DNA of 64,000 nt. It comes from an uncultured Isosphaeraceae bacterium. Lineage in GTDB: Bacteria; Planctomycetota; Planctomycetia; Isosphaerales; Isosphaeraceae. Under the pieces are notes generated by a model. It was not told where the DNA came from. It did no database searches and saw only the letters and a program-made list of their open reading frames with translations. Both the position numbers and the translations under genes were made by a program. Positions 17,892 to 27,671 of this stretch are shown here, piece after piece (positions within the stretch are counted from its first letter, which is position 1; each line of letters opens with the position of its first letter). The stretch covers positions 310,001-374,000 of the forward strand of contig CAMFLR010000006.1 in the NCBI GenBank assembly GCA_945957605.1, read 5' to 3'.

Positions 17892-19220
17892 ATGAAGGCC
17901 ATGCTCGACGTCATCGGCGGTCAGTTTGCTCCCTGCGACGGTCACTCGCGTCGCAGCTTTTTGCGGATCGGTTCGCTCGGCCTTGCCGGTCTCGCGCTGC
18001 CGCAAATTCTTCAAGCCCGCGCGGAAGGTTCCGCCCGCAAAAACACGGCGGTCATCCAGGTGATGCTCTCGGGCGGTCCATCGCACATGGACACCTACGA
18101 CCTCAAGCCCGACGCCCCTCGCGAATTCCGCGGCGAATTCAAACCCATTCCCACCAACGTCCCCGGCATCTCCATCTGCGAACTGATGCCCCGCCAGGCG
18201 ATGGCGATGGACAAGATGTCGCTGATCCGCAGCGTCGCACACGAGTCGTCCGACCACTTCGTCGGCACGCACTGGGTGATGACCGGCTATCAATCGAGCC
18301 CCAACGAACAGCAAAAGAACGAACGCCCGAGTGCAGGCTCAATCGTCGCCAAGCTCCGTGGTCCCAACGGCCCCGGCGTGCCGCCCTATGTCTCGATGGT
18401 CGGCGGCATTTTCGGGGGGATCTTCCAGAACGGCGCCTACCTCGGCCCTGGCTACAACCCGTTCACGATCGACAACGATCCCTCGACCAACGCGCGAGTC
18501 CGCAACCTCGCCCCGCCGCCCTCGCTCTCGATGAGCCGCATCGAAGATCGCTCTCTCCTGCTCGCCAAGCTCGATCAAGTCAATCGCGAACGCGACGTCT
18601 CCGGCACGATGCAAGGACTCGACCAGTTCACGACGCAAGCCTACGAAATGGTCACCGGCCCCGCCGCACGAAAGGCGCTCGACCTCTCGACCGAAGACCC
18701 TCGCCTCCGCGATCGCTACGGCCGCACGCGCATCGGCCAGAGTTGCCTGCTAGCCCGCAGACTCGTCGAGGCCGGCGTCACATTCGTGACAATTTCCGAC
18801 GGCAACTGGGACCACCACGGCAGCATCTTCCAATCGTGCCGTCAGCAAGTACCGCCGCTTGACGCTGCTGTCGCCACATTGGTTGAAGATATCTACGACC
18901 GTGGCCTGGCCGATCGCGTGCTCGTCCTCGTCTGGGGCGAATTCGGCCGAACTCCTCGCATCAACAACGGCGGGCGCGACCACTGGCCGGGCGCGATGTC
19001 GGTGGCCGTCGCCGGCGGTGGATTGAAGATGGGGCAAGTCGTCGGCGCGACGAACCGCAAAGGCGAACAACCGGCCGAGAAACCGCTTCGCCCAGAAGAC
19101 GTGCTACAAACCGTTTATCACGTGCTGGGAATCAACGCGAGACACGACTTCCCGAACGACTCGGGCCGGCCGATGCCGGTGCTGAACCAAGGCCGAGTGA
19201 TCGGCGAGCTTCTCGCGTGA
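17892..19220 (+). CDS. Tat-exported DUF1501 protein
   Basis: The 442-residue protein begins with a twin-arginine signal, RRSFLRIGSLGLAGLALP. The body matches DUF1501, an alkaline-phosphatase/sulfatase-like fold: MLSGGPSHMDTYDLKPDAP near residue 60, SDHFVGTHWVMTGY, and VWGEFGRTPRINNGGRDHWP near residue 345, with histidines and aspartates placed as for metal binding. Its gene starts 11 bases after the DUF1549/DUF1553 gene, so the two form one operon. Tat export suggests folding with a cofactor before export. The substrate is unknown. Confidence 0.93.
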   Translation: MKAMLDVIGGQFAPCDGHSRRSFLRIGSLGLAGLALPQILQARAEGSARKNTAVIQVMLSGGPSHMDTYDLKPDAPREFRGEFKPIPTNVPGISICELMPRQAMAMDKMSLIRSVAHESSDHFVGTHWVMTGYQSSPNEQQKNERPSAGSIVAKLRGPNGPGVPPYVSMVGGIFGGIFQNGAYLGPGYNPFTIDNDPSTNARVRNLAPPPSLSMSRIEDRSLLLAKLDQVNRERDVSGTMQGLDQFTTQAYEMVTGPAARKALDLSTEDPRLRDRYGRTRIGQSCLLARRLVEAGVTFVTISDGNWDHHGSIFQSCRQQVPPLDAAVATLVEDIYDRGLADRVLVLVWGEFGRTPRINNGGRDHWPGAMSVAVAGGGLKMGQVVGATNRKGEQPAEKPLRPEDVLQTVYHVLGINARHDFPNDSGRPMPVLNQGRVIGELLA

Positions 19221-19235
19221 AAGTGAGCCCAGGCA

Positions 19236-20216
19236 TTGTTGGTCGTCGAACCAGACAAGGAAGTCGCAAACATTTCGCTTCGGCTCTCAACCGATGAGCC
19301 GAAGGGACTATTAATCTCAGACCTATGCATTCTCGCGGCAGGCGTGGCGTTTTCAATTGCACTCGAACAAAACTCGGAACTGGCACTCTTCAAAACCTGG
19401 AATTCCAGTGAGCTGCCAGGCTGGTTGATGCTGCTGTCCTATACTTGGGCAACCGCTATCAAATTGACGATTGCGTTTATCCCGGTCATTCTCGCCCGCA
19501 AAATCCGCTACGGCGGTTTACTCAACTCAAGTGAGTTTTTGGCCCTATTTGTCGGCACAACTCAAACCCTAATCAGCATTCAGCACATTCCCTCGCTTGG
19601 TCTGATCTACCCGTCAAGCTCCATTCGTGCCAACGGCGAGTCCTACAAAGAGCGGCTCTTCGTCTGGATGCTGGCGTATTTACTTGTGACGATGTCCGCA
19701 GCCTGTGTTGGAATGCTGTTTCGTCGACGACTCGCTCCATGGATTCTTGGCTGTCTGACCGTCGCATTATTCATGATGACCCTCCCGCTACAGCATTTCG
19801 TCATGTCGGCAACAGGCATCTCAAAAGGACGTTGGAATCCGTCGATAGTTTCCCACTGGATTTTTTTCAACGCGATCTGTTCTCCATTCGACATAATCGC
19901 GAATGTCCCTGTTGTACTCGTGGCCTACGACTTTTCGCGACGCAATCGGCCACAAAGGACCTGGATTCAAACGGCGAGCGCCGTATTCGGCCTCACGAGC
20001 TTCTTTACTCTCATTCTCATCGGCAACATAAAAACTTGGATTGATTTCAAGAGCGTGGGGCAAATTACGTTCTTTATCGTTCGTTTAATGAGAGACGTCC
20101 TCTCGATCTCGATTGCCGTCATTTTGGTTCGACGTTTCGCCGGGCCGTTCACCCGCTGGATCGGACTTGAACAATCACCGCAGGTGAACGCGTCCGTCTT
20201 AATTCAGCCGAATTGA
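19236..20216 (+). CDS. Multi-spanning membrane protein, function unknown
   Basis: A 326-residue frame begins with TTG at 19236, 15 bases after the DUF1501 stop. Hydrophobic helices are spread along it (near residues 30, 65, 95, 145, 170, 225, 250 and 285), so it has about seven to eight membrane spans. No conserved motif that I recognise is present. Base composition is somewhat AT-richer than the flanking operon. Tight spacing suggests co-transcription with the DUF1501 gene; a functional link is not shown. Confidence 0.6.
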   Translation: MLVVEPDKEVANISLRLSTDEPKGLLISDLCILAAGVAFSIALEQNSELALFKTWNSSELPGWLMLLSYTWATAIKLTIAFIPVILARKIRYGGLLNSSEFLALFVGTTQTLISIQHIPSLGLIYPSSSIRANGESYKERLFVWMLAYLLVTMSAACVGMLFRRRLAPWILGCLTVALFMMTLPLQHFVMSATGISKGRWNPSIVSHWIFFNAICSPFDIIANVPVVLVAYDFSRRNRPQRTWIQTASAVFGLTSFFTLILIGNIKTWIDFKSVGQITFFIVRLMRDVLSISIAVILVRRFAGPFTRWIGLEQSPQVNASVLIQPN

Positions 20217-20295
20217 GTACGCGACGACCTCGATGAGTGACTCGTTGGCCTTCCCGAATGCTTGACCCGGTATCGGATTCGGGTTACGTTCCATC

Positions 20296-22842
20296 TTGCC
20301 AACCCGCAATCACAATCCTCGCCTTGCCTCGCCCGATGGAGGCCCGCCCTTGTTTCTTGCCCGCCCTCTCTTCGGGCCGCGCGTTGTCGCGGTGATCGCT
20401 CTATCGTCGCTTGCGCTCGCGACTCATCGCGCACACGCTCAAGCTGTACGTCCTTCTCCCCGTCTTCACACTGCTCTGCCCGCAGGCGGACAAGTCGGCA
20501 CCTCAGTCGAGCTCACAATTGCCGGCCAGGATATCGACGCCGCCGATGGTCTCTGGTTCAGCGATCCGTCGATCACCGCAACTCCAGTTGCCGGCAAACC
20601 AAAGACCTTCAAAGTGACAATCTCGGCGAGCGCGAAACCGGGCGAAGTCGATGTTCGTGCCTTGACGAAAGACGGCATCAGCAACCCGCGGATTTTTTCG
20701 ATCGGCACGATGCCCGAAACGCCCGAAACCGAGCCCAATAACGAACCCGCAAACGCCCGTCAGCTCGCGATCAATTCAGTAGCAAACGGCGAGATCACCC
20801 AGACCGACGTCGACTGGTTCACCTTCACCGGCAAACGCGGCCAGCGCGTCTTCATCGACCTCGCCGCCCAGCGCATCGAAAGCAAGCTCGACGCCACGCT
20901 TCACCTCTATAACAGCCGAGGCGTCGAACTGGCCGAGTCACGCGATGCCGACGGCATCGATTCTCTCATCGATATTACCTTACCATCCGACGATACTTAT
21001 AAAATCAAACTTCACGACATGACCTACTCGGGATCGCCCGAGCATTTTTATCGACTCACCATTCACAATCACCCCGTCATCGACGCCATTTTCCCAGCCG
21101 TTGCCGAACTCGGCCGCGAACGAACTTTCACCATTCTCGGCCGAAATCTCGGATCAAATGCCAAATCGACCGCAGGATTAGAGACGCTCACTCAGTCCCT
21201 GAAACCGCAGTTCGCCTCTGCCGAATTCCTCCCCATGCCGGTGCAAGATTCAGCTCTCCTGTTCAATGGTGACGCGATTCGACACGGCACGAGCAACCCC
21301 TTCGTTGTCACGGAGACCGATGATCCCGTCGTCGAAGAACGTGAGCCGAACGACCTCGATCATCCACAACTTGTCACGCCGCCTGTTGCAATTGCGGGTG
21401 ATTTTCGCGTCGAACGCGATATCGACGTTTACCGCTTCACCACAAAAAAAGGAGAGAAGTGGAAAGTCGAAGCCATCGCGCAAGGGATCGGCTCGATTGC
21501 CGACCCAACGTTCACGATTCAAAAAGTCCCAAACACCGGTGAGCCAACCGACATCGCCTCGGCCGACGACACCGCTAACACAAGCCTTTCGCCGCGCATC
21601 AATCTCTCGAGCACCGACGCAGAATTCAACTGGACCGCACCCGACGACGGCACATATCAGGTCATGCTCAACGACGTCGCCGGAGGTAGCCGTAGCGGTC
21701 CCAAGCTCTACTACCGCCTGTCGATTCGCCGTCCGAAGCCAAGCTTTCGCTTGTTCCTCACCACAACGACACCCAACGCGCTCGACTCGATCGTCCTGAG
21801 ACGCGGCGGGCGCAGCTCGGCGATTGTGCTCGCCGCCCGAATTGATGGCCATAACGATCCCATCTGGATCAGTTCAAGTCAGCTTCCCAAAGGTGTAAAA
21901 GTTGAGCCCGTCATAATCCCAACGAACGGAAGCACGGCGTCGATTGTCTTCGAAACCGAACCTAATGCACCGATCGGCGCGGGCATCGTTCGACTCAGCG
22001 GTGCAAGTTTGCCGGCGTCAAAACCCGGCGAACCCGCCTTACTCCCGAATCCGTCTACTCCCCCCATGCCTCCGTTCAGCGAGTCGATCTCCGTTTCGCC
22101 GAGCTGGCCGGCGGTGAAGTTGCCGAACTCGCAACGAACGCCAAGCGCGGTTGTTCGCGCTACGCAGGGATTTGCGGTCGCCGTTCGCGACGGTTCGCCT
22201 TTTCTCTTGAGCGCAAAACCAAACCGCAAGGCGATGCTCCGAGGCGGAACATTCGCTCTCGACTTGTCCGCCTCTCGCGCCCCAGGCAGCGACGACGCGA
22301 TAGCCATCGGCGCGGCCGACCTCCCGCAGAGCTTCGCTGCGCCGAAGGCAACGATCGCCAAAGGTGCGAACTCCGTGCACGTTGACTGGCCGATTCCCGC
22401 GACGGCAGCCCCCGGAATCTATAGCGTCGTCCTCCGGGGAACCTGCACGTTCAAGCCCGATCCCAAGGGTCCGGCGTTCAAAATCGATGAGCCCGCCAAC
22501 CCGATTTTCATCGAAATCCATAAACCGCACGCTACGCTGGAGCTCGCCGGCACACCGCCGATTCTCAAAGCCGGCGAAACAAAAAAACTTGTGATCAAGC
22601 TCAGCCAAACGACGGGTAATTCCTACCCTCTTTCGTTGCGATTCGACGCCCCTTCCGCGTCGAAGCTCACAAGCAAGATTCCCGCGCCGCCTGTGAAAAG
22701 CGGCGAGCTTACGATCGAAGTGTCCGCCGCCAAGGACGCCCCACCCGGCCCTGTCGCCGTCAAGGTTGTCGCCCTGGCGCAGGTATCCGGCGAGTCGCTC
22801 GAAGTTCCCCTTTCATTCACGATCGCGATCGCGAAGCCCTAA
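20296..22842 (+). CDS. Large exported protein with pre-peptidase C-terminal (PPC) domains
   Basis: The 848-residue frame opens with TTG; the true start may be a little downstream, before the signal sequence VVAVIALSSLALATHRAHAQA. Two PPC-type beta domains are visible. The first runs from ETEPNNEPANARQL with VDWFTFTGKRGQRVFIDL, about residues 145-260; the second from EREPNDLDHPQLV with DVYRFTTKKGEKW, about 345-470. Ig-like segments flank them. In planctomycetes such proteins often precede a cytochrome/WD40 gene, as here (21 bases). It is probably extracellular or periplasmic; catalytic residues were not seen. Confidence 0.85.
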   Translation: MPTRNHNPRLASPDGGPPLFLARPLFGPRVVAVIALSSLALATHRAHAQAVRPSPRLHTALPAGGQVGTSVELTIAGQDIDAADGLWFSDPSITATPVAGKPKTFKVTISASAKPGEVDVRALTKDGISNPRIFSIGTMPETPETEPNNEPANARQLAINSVANGEITQTDVDWFTFTGKRGQRVFIDLAAQRIESKLDATLHLYNSRGVELAESRDADGIDSLIDITLPSDDTYKIKLHDMTYSGSPEHFYRLTIHNHPVIDAIFPAVAELGRERTFTILGRNLGSNAKSTAGLETLTQSLKPQFASAEFLPMPVQDSALLFNGDAIRHGTSNPFVVTETDDPVVEEREPNDLDHPQLVTPPVAIAGDFRVERDIDVYRFTTKKGEKWKVEAIAQGIGSIADPTFTIQKVPNTGEPTDIASADDTANTSLSPRINLSSTDAEFNWTAPDDGTYQVMLNDVAGGSRSGPKLYYRLSIRRPKPSFRLFLTTTTPNALDSIVLRRGGRSSAIVLAARIDGHNDPIWISSSQLPKGVKVEPVIIPTNGSTASIVFETEPNAPIGAGIVRLSGASLPASKPGEPALLPNPSTPPMPPFSESISVSPSWPAVKLPNSQRTPSAVVRATQGFAVAVRDGSPFLLSAKPNRKAMLRGGTFALDLSASRAPGSDDAIAIGAADLPQSFAAPKATIAKGANSVHVDWPIPATAAPGIYSVVLRGTCTFKPDPKGPAFKIDEPANPIFIEIHKPHATLELAGTPPILKAGETKKLVIKLSQTTGNSYPLSLRFDAPSASKLTSKIPAPPVKSGELTIEVSAAKDAPPGPVAVKVVALAQVSGESLEVPLSFTIAIAKP

Positions 22843-22863
22843 CTCACGCCAAGGATCTTCCTC

Positions 22864-25119
22864 ATGCTCGCCACGAGTTTGCTCGCGATCGCCGCACTCA
22901 CGCTCGCCCCCGCTGACGACGCCCCTCCCAAACCGCTCGAACTCAAAGCCTTCGCAGGCAAGCAGCCGATCAGCTTCACACGCGACGTCGCCGAACCGCT
23001 CGAGGCCAAATGCCTCGGCTGCCACAGCTCGGCGCTCGCCGAAAACAAGCTGAACATGGAAGACCTGAAGGGCATGCTGAAGGGCGGCAAGCGCGGCCCC
23101 GCACTCGTGCCGGGCAAGGCCGACGCCAGCCTCATTTTCACAATGGCCGCCCATCGCACAAATCCGGTGATGCCGCCCAAGGATAAGAAGGATTTGAAGC
23201 CGCTCACGCCGGAAGAACTCGGTGCGCTCAAAGCCTGGATCGACGCGGGCGCGAAGGACGATTCGAGCGAATCCGCCCCCGTCGCCAAGCCGCTCGAAAT
23301 CGGTGCTCTTCCGCCCGGGATTCATCCGATCAACGCCCTCGACCTCACCGCTGACGGTCGCCGCGTCGCCGCCGGCCGGGCCAACTCCGTGCAGGTTTAC
23401 GACGTCCTCACGGGCCAGGAAATCATCACGCTCGGCGGCCATAAAGACTTGATCCAATCAGTGCGATATAGCAGCGACGCCAAGCTTCTCGCCGCTGGAA
23501 GTTATCAGGCCGTAACGCTCTGGAACGCCCCCACGCTGACCCCCGGCCGGGCCTTCACCGGCGTCACCGAGCCGCTCAAGGCGATGATTCTGCTCAAAGA
23601 TGGCAAAACGTTGATCACCGCTGGTGCGGAGAAGTCGGTACGTTTCTGGAATCGAGAAGACGGCAAAACGATTCGCACCATCGACCTCAATTCTCGCACC
23701 GAATCGCTCGCGATCTCCGCCGACGAAAAAACGCTCTTCGCCGGCGATAGCGACGGCAAACTCCGCCGTATTAACCTGGCCGATGGCAAAATCGCGGCAA
23801 CCGTTCCCGCGCACACAGGCGCATTCGTCTCCCTCGTGGGCGCCGGCGATCGCCTGATATCCGCTGGTCGCGATGGCCAAACGCTCGTCTGGAATGCAAC
23901 CGACGCGGCGATCGGCAAATCGACAGGCAAGATCGAACTCGGCTCCGGCAAGCAAACGACCAGCATCGTGCTCGCGCAAAACAACGCGACAGCGTTCATC
24001 GCGCGAGACAGCGGCAAGATCCACGAAGTCGCACTTGCCGATCTGAAAACGAAACGAACCCTTGATGTTTCATCGTCCGCCGCGAATGCCGTAACACTCT
24101 CGAACGACGGTAAGTGGCTGGCGGTTGGTTCGGCCGATAAAACGGTGGAGATCCTCGAGGTTTCCAGCGGCAAGATCGTCCACAAGTTTGAAGGACTCGC
24201 GGCGCCGGTCGTTGACGTCGCATTCTCGCCCGACGGCTCGCTGATTCTCGGCGGGTGCGACAACACCTGCGTCATGATCTGGGAAGTTGCGAGCAAGCGG
24301 CCCGTGATCGCATATTGTCCGGCGAAGCAAGCAAACGCCGGCACGCTCAAAGCGCAGTTCGCGAGCAAAAATGCGATCTTCACAATCGCCGGCTCGGCCA
24401 TTCAGGCGTGGACGGTCGAAGGGAGTTGGAGCGACAACAAAACGCTCGGCGGCCACATCTTCCGCGTCCTCGCAATCGACTTCAGCCCCGACGCCAAGCT
24501 CATCGCCACGGGCGGCGGCGAACCTTCGCGATCGGGCGAAGTGAAGATCTGGGAAGTCGCCACGGGCAAACTCGTGCGCACGCTTGAAACGCTTCATTCC
24601 GACACGGTTTTCGGCCTGAAATTCAGTCCCGATGGCAAAAAACTCGCATCGGCCGCGGCCGACAAGTTCGTGAAAGTCATCAACGTCGCCGACGGCAAGG
24701 AGTTGAAGTCGTTCGAGGGCCACACGAACCACGTACTCGGCGTCGATTGGAGCGGCGACGGTAAGAAGCTCGTGTCATGCGGCGCCGATAACGTGCTGAA
24801 GGTCTGGGATTTCGAGTCAGGCGAGCAGCTTCGCACGTTGAACTCGGCGACGAAACAGGTCACTTCGGTGCGCTGGGTGCCGGGACGGCCGCAGGTGGTT
24901 GGTGCTTGTGGCGATCCGGCGGTGCGTGCCTGGAATCCCGATAACGGCTCAGTCGCACGGACCTTCGACGGCCCCACCGACTACATGTTCGCAGTCGCGG
25001 CGTCGACCGAGGGCGGCCCCGTCGCAGCCGGCGGTGCCGATGGCGTGTTGTTCCTCTGGAACAGCTCAAACGGCCAGTTGATTCGCAAAATCACGCCGCC
25101 GTCTGAGGGCAAGAAGTAA
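22864..25119 (+). CDS. Exported planctomycete cytochrome c domain fused to a WD40 beta-propeller
   Basis: The 751-residue product has a short signal sequence, a PSCyt1-type domain with the haem motif CLGCH near residue 50, and the distal VMPPKDKKDL methionine region near 105. The rest is made of WD40 repeats, recognisable from SPDGSLILGG, SPDAKLIATGG, SPDGKKLASA, and KVWDF or similar closing strands. Such fusions are widespread in planctomycetes and may shuttle electrons at the cell surface while the propeller binds a partner or polymer. It is the second gene of a likely operon with the PPC gene and the small gene at 25170. Confidence 0.92.
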   Translation: MLATSLLAIAALTLAPADDAPPKPLELKAFAGKQPISFTRDVAEPLEAKCLGCHSSALAENKLNMEDLKGMLKGGKRGPALVPGKADASLIFTMAAHRTNPVMPPKDKKDLKPLTPEELGALKAWIDAGAKDDSSESAPVAKPLEIGALPPGIHPINALDLTADGRRVAAGRANSVQVYDVLTGQEIITLGGHKDLIQSVRYSSDAKLLAAGSYQAVTLWNAPTLTPGRAFTGVTEPLKAMILLKDGKTLITAGAEKSVRFWNREDGKTIRTIDLNSRTESLAISADEKTLFAGDSDGKLRRINLADGKIAATVPAHTGAFVSLVGAGDRLISAGRDGQTLVWNATDAAIGKSTGKIELGSGKQTTSIVLAQNNATAFIARDSGKIHEVALADLKTKRTLDVSSSAANAVTLSNDGKWLAVGSADKTVEILEVSSGKIVHKFEGLAAPVVDVAFSPDGSLILGGCDNTCVMIWEVASKRPVIAYCPAKQANAGTLKAQFASKNAIFTIAGSAIQAWTVEGSWSDNKTLGGHIFRVLAIDFSPDAKLIATGGGEPSRSGEVKIWEVATGKLVRTLETLHSDTVFGLKFSPDGKKLASAAADKFVKVINVADGKELKSFEGHTNHVLGVDWSGDGKKLVSCGADNVLKVWDFESGEQLRTLNSATKQVTSVRWVPGRPQVVGACGDPAVRAWNPDNGSVARTFDGPTDYMFAVAASTEGGPVAAGGADGVLFLWNSSNGQLIRKITPPSEGKK

Positions 25120-25169
25120 TCGTTCTGTCTGGATTGTGCTCGTAACACTTAAGAATCACGGAGAAATCG

Positions 25170-25607
25170 ATGCCCAAGCCAATTCGCCGAATTTTCATCG
25201 CGATGATTCTGCTGCTCATTCCCGCGCTGCCGGCCGCTCGGTCGCAGGATAAGCCGGATACACCTGCCAGCCCTGAGCGAAAGATCGTCGCGTTCGACTC
25301 GTATGAAATCGCGCTCGAGGTTGAAAACTCCCAGCGAATGTACGCACATCGCGTGCGAATCGACTTCTATCAGGGCAAGAAGAAAGTTGGCGAATTGAAA
25401 ACCCGTCTCGAAATGCTCGGACAGGGCGTCGCCACGCTTGAGAATGGCATGATCAAGCTGGCATTCCCGTGGGATCATTACGCGCCGATCGTCGATTTGC
25501 TCCGCCACGAAAAGCCGTTGGCACTTTACGTCGACCACCTCCCGGCAAAGCCAGGCGAACCACTGGTGATCACCCGCGGCGGATTGACCACCACCAAGAC
25601 CAAGTAA
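25170..25607 (+). CDS. Small exported protein, function unknown
   Basis: A 145-residue protein begins at ATG 25170 behind CACGGAGAAATCG, which contains a ribosome binding site. A signal peptide (IFIAMILLLIPALPAARS) is clear. The mature region is beta-rich (KIVAFDSYEIALEVEN, HRVRIDFYQGKKKVGEL) with no cysteines or known motif. It follows the cytochrome/WD40 gene by 50 bases and probably shares its transcript. Confidence 0.7.
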   Translation: MPKPIRRIFIAMILLLIPALPAARSQDKPDTPASPERKIVAFDSYEIALEVENSQRMYAHRVRIDFYQGKKKVGELKTRLEMLGQGVATLENGMIKLAFPWDHYAPIVDLLRHEKPLALYVDHLPAKPGEPLVITRGGLTTTKTK

Positions 25608-25750
25608 AACCCAAGGCATTCGCCCATCCGCAATCTTGCATATTTTGTGCAGTTTCGCGAGAGATACTCAGATGACTTGATTTCGCGCGCAATCCCCGAT
25701 AGTTTGCGAATTGAGCGCTCTCTCGATCGCGACCCGAGCGAACCGCCGAA

Positions 25751-26743
25751 ATGCCCGCGAATCTGCCGCCGCAATACAGCAAGGCCGAGGAAGAGTTTCG
25801 GCATGCAACCACACCGGCTGCAAAGCTTGAAAAACTTCGCGAGATGTTCCGGCTCCTCCCCAAGCACAAGGGGACCGAGAAGCTTCAGTCCGATCTGAAG
25901 CAAAAAATCAGCCGCGCCCGAGACGACCTCGAAACCAGCAAGTCTGGCGGTAAGAAAGCAGGCGTCAGCCACCGCGTCCCCAAAGAAGGCGCGGGCCAGG
26001 TTGTTCTCGTTGGCGGGCCCAATGCGGGCAAAAGCGCAATCCTCGCCGGCGTCACCAACGCCCGGCCCGAAGTCGCCCCATATCCTTACACCACACGCAC
26101 TCCACAACCAGGCATGATGCCCTGGGAGGATGTCCGCGTGCAACTCGTCGACCTGCCTCCCATCGACGCCGACTTCCTCGAGACCTGGGTCCCGAACGTC
26201 ATCCGCGCGGCCGATTCTGCGCTCCTAGTCGCTGACCTCGGGTCAGATGACGTGACCGATGCGGTCGAAATCACCCTCAGCCGCCTCTCTGCGCTTCACA
26301 CTGAGCTGGTGGGGGACTTGCCGTTCGACGTCGAAGATGAGACGATTCAGCATGTCAAAACCATTCTGATTGCCAATAAGGCAGACGCGGAAGGCTCGGC
26401 CGATCGGCTGGAAATCCTCCGCGAGTGGTTCGGTGGCCGGTTTCCGATCGTGGCAATTTCAACCCAATCCGGAACCGGCCTGGACGATCTAAAACGTCTC
26501 GCCTACGATTCTTTGGGGGTAATCCGAGTTTACACGAAGGTGCCCGGTAAGCCGGTTGATCGCGAGCATCCCTTCACGATTCCCGTGGGGTCGATCGTGT
26601 CAGACCTGGCCCGCGAGGTGCATGGAGACCTCGAAAAGGCGCTCAAGTTCGCCAAGGTGTGGGGCTCGGGCGTTTTTGACGGCCAAACCGTGAAACGCGA
26701 CCATGAACTTCGAGACGGTGACATCGTTGAGCTTCATACGTAA
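25751..26743 (+). CDS. DRG/Obg-like GTPase with TGS domain
   Basis: The 330-residue protein starts with a helical region of ~85 residues, as in DRG GTPases. The G domain shows G1 GGPNAGKS, G3 LVDLPPIDADF, and G4 ANKADAEG, and the C-terminus is a TGS domain (IRVYTKVPGKPVDREHPF ... LRDGDIVELHT). In the usual family the G3 is DLPGI; here the glycine is proline, which may alter GTP hydrolysis. Eukaryotic relatives act with translating ribosomes; the bacterial role is unknown. It lies alone between two intergenic gaps. Confidence 0.88.
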   Translation: MPANLPPQYSKAEEEFRHATTPAAKLEKLREMFRLLPKHKGTEKLQSDLKQKISRARDDLETSKSGGKKAGVSHRVPKEGAGQVVLVGGPNAGKSAILAGVTNARPEVAPYPYTTRTPQPGMMPWEDVRVQLVDLPPIDADFLETWVPNVIRAADSALLVADLGSDDVTDAVEITLSRLSALHTELVGDLPFDVEDETIQHVKTILIANKADAEGSADRLEILREWFGGRFPIVAISTQSGTGLDDLKRLAYDSLGVIRVYTKVPGKPVDREHPFTIPVGSIVSDLAREVHGDLEKALKFAKVWGSGVFDGQTVKRDHELRDGDIVELHT

Positions 26744-26804
26744 TTTGCTCGTACGCAACGAAAGCCGTCGTCCGAATCATCCTGGTCGTGACTGAGGGTG
26801 CGAG

Positions 26805-27671
26805 ATGACAACCGCAACCGCATTGATCGTTGAAGACGATCCAGACCAGGCCGAGCTCGTCTCGCGCCTCGTCCGCTTGCGGAAATTTGATCCCATCGTG
26901 GTCGGAACCGGCTCCTCGGCCCTCGAAATGGCGCGCACGCTCCAACCGAGCGTCGTCCTCCTCGACCTCATGCTCCCCGACGCCAGCGGATTCGACATCT
27001 GCCGGTCGTTGCGTGGCGATCGCGAAACAATGTTGCTGCCGATCGTCATGCTCACCGCCCTTGATGACGCCAAGAATCGCACGCATGGCTATCGGGTCGG
27101 AGCAAATGCTTATATCTCGAAACCCTACCACCCCGAAGCCTTGTTTCAAGCGATCAGCACAGCTTGCAAATGGCGCACCGAGCTCGAGCGAAAGCGGGTG
27201 CAGGGGGAAATCCACGTCATCCTCAACAGCGAGATCGCGTTTCTTCAGGAAGTGAACGACTTCCTGATGAGCGTCAGCCAACTGAGCCCGCTCTCGCAGG
27301 AGCAGGTATTGCACCTGCGTCAGGCGATCATGGAGATGGGACACAACGCCATCGAGTGGGGCAACCGCCACCAGTCCGACCGGCTGGTCGATATCTTCTA
27401 CCGGATTCACGATAACCACGTCGCTATCACGGTGCGTGACCAGGGCGAAGGGTTCAATCGAACCGAGATCCCGCACGCAGCCTCGCCCGACGATCCCGTA
27501 GCCCACATGGACGTCCGCGAAAAGCTCGGCCTGCGTGAAGGCGGATTCGGAATGCTCATCACGGAGGGGATGGTCGACGAAATGCGCTATAATGACGTGG
27601 GGAACGAGGTGACGCTAATCAAGCGATTCCCCGTGGCAACTGCGTCTGAAGTGAACGGCCATGATGACTGA
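26805..27671 (+). CDS. Response regulator receiver fused to an RsbW-like kinase domain
   Basis: The 288-residue protein has an N-terminal receiver domain: acidic pair EDDP near residue 11, phospho-acceptor in VVLLDLMLPDASG near residue 52, and lysine in YISKPYHPE near residue 105. A linker helix leads to an HATPase_c domain of the anti-sigma factor type, with the N-box in EMGHNAIEWGN and the G box in VRDQGEGF. This arrangement points to phosphorylation-controlled protein kinase or partner switching activity. Its stop overlaps the start of the next gene by 11 bases, so the two are translationally coupled. Confidence 0.9.
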   Translation: MTTATALIVEDDPDQAELVSRLVRLRKFDPIVVGTGSSALEMARTLQPSVVLLDLMLPDASGFDICRSLRGDRETMLLPIVMLTALDDAKNRTHGYRVGANAYISKPYHPEALFQAISTACKWRTELERKRVQGEIHVILNSEIAFLQEVNDFLMSVSQLSPLSQEQVLHLRQAIMEMGHNAIEWGNRHQSDRLVDIFYRIHDNHVAITVRDQGEGFNRTEIPHAASPDDPVAHMDVREKLGLREGGFGMLITEGMVDEMRYNDVGNEVTLIKRFPVATASEVNGHDD

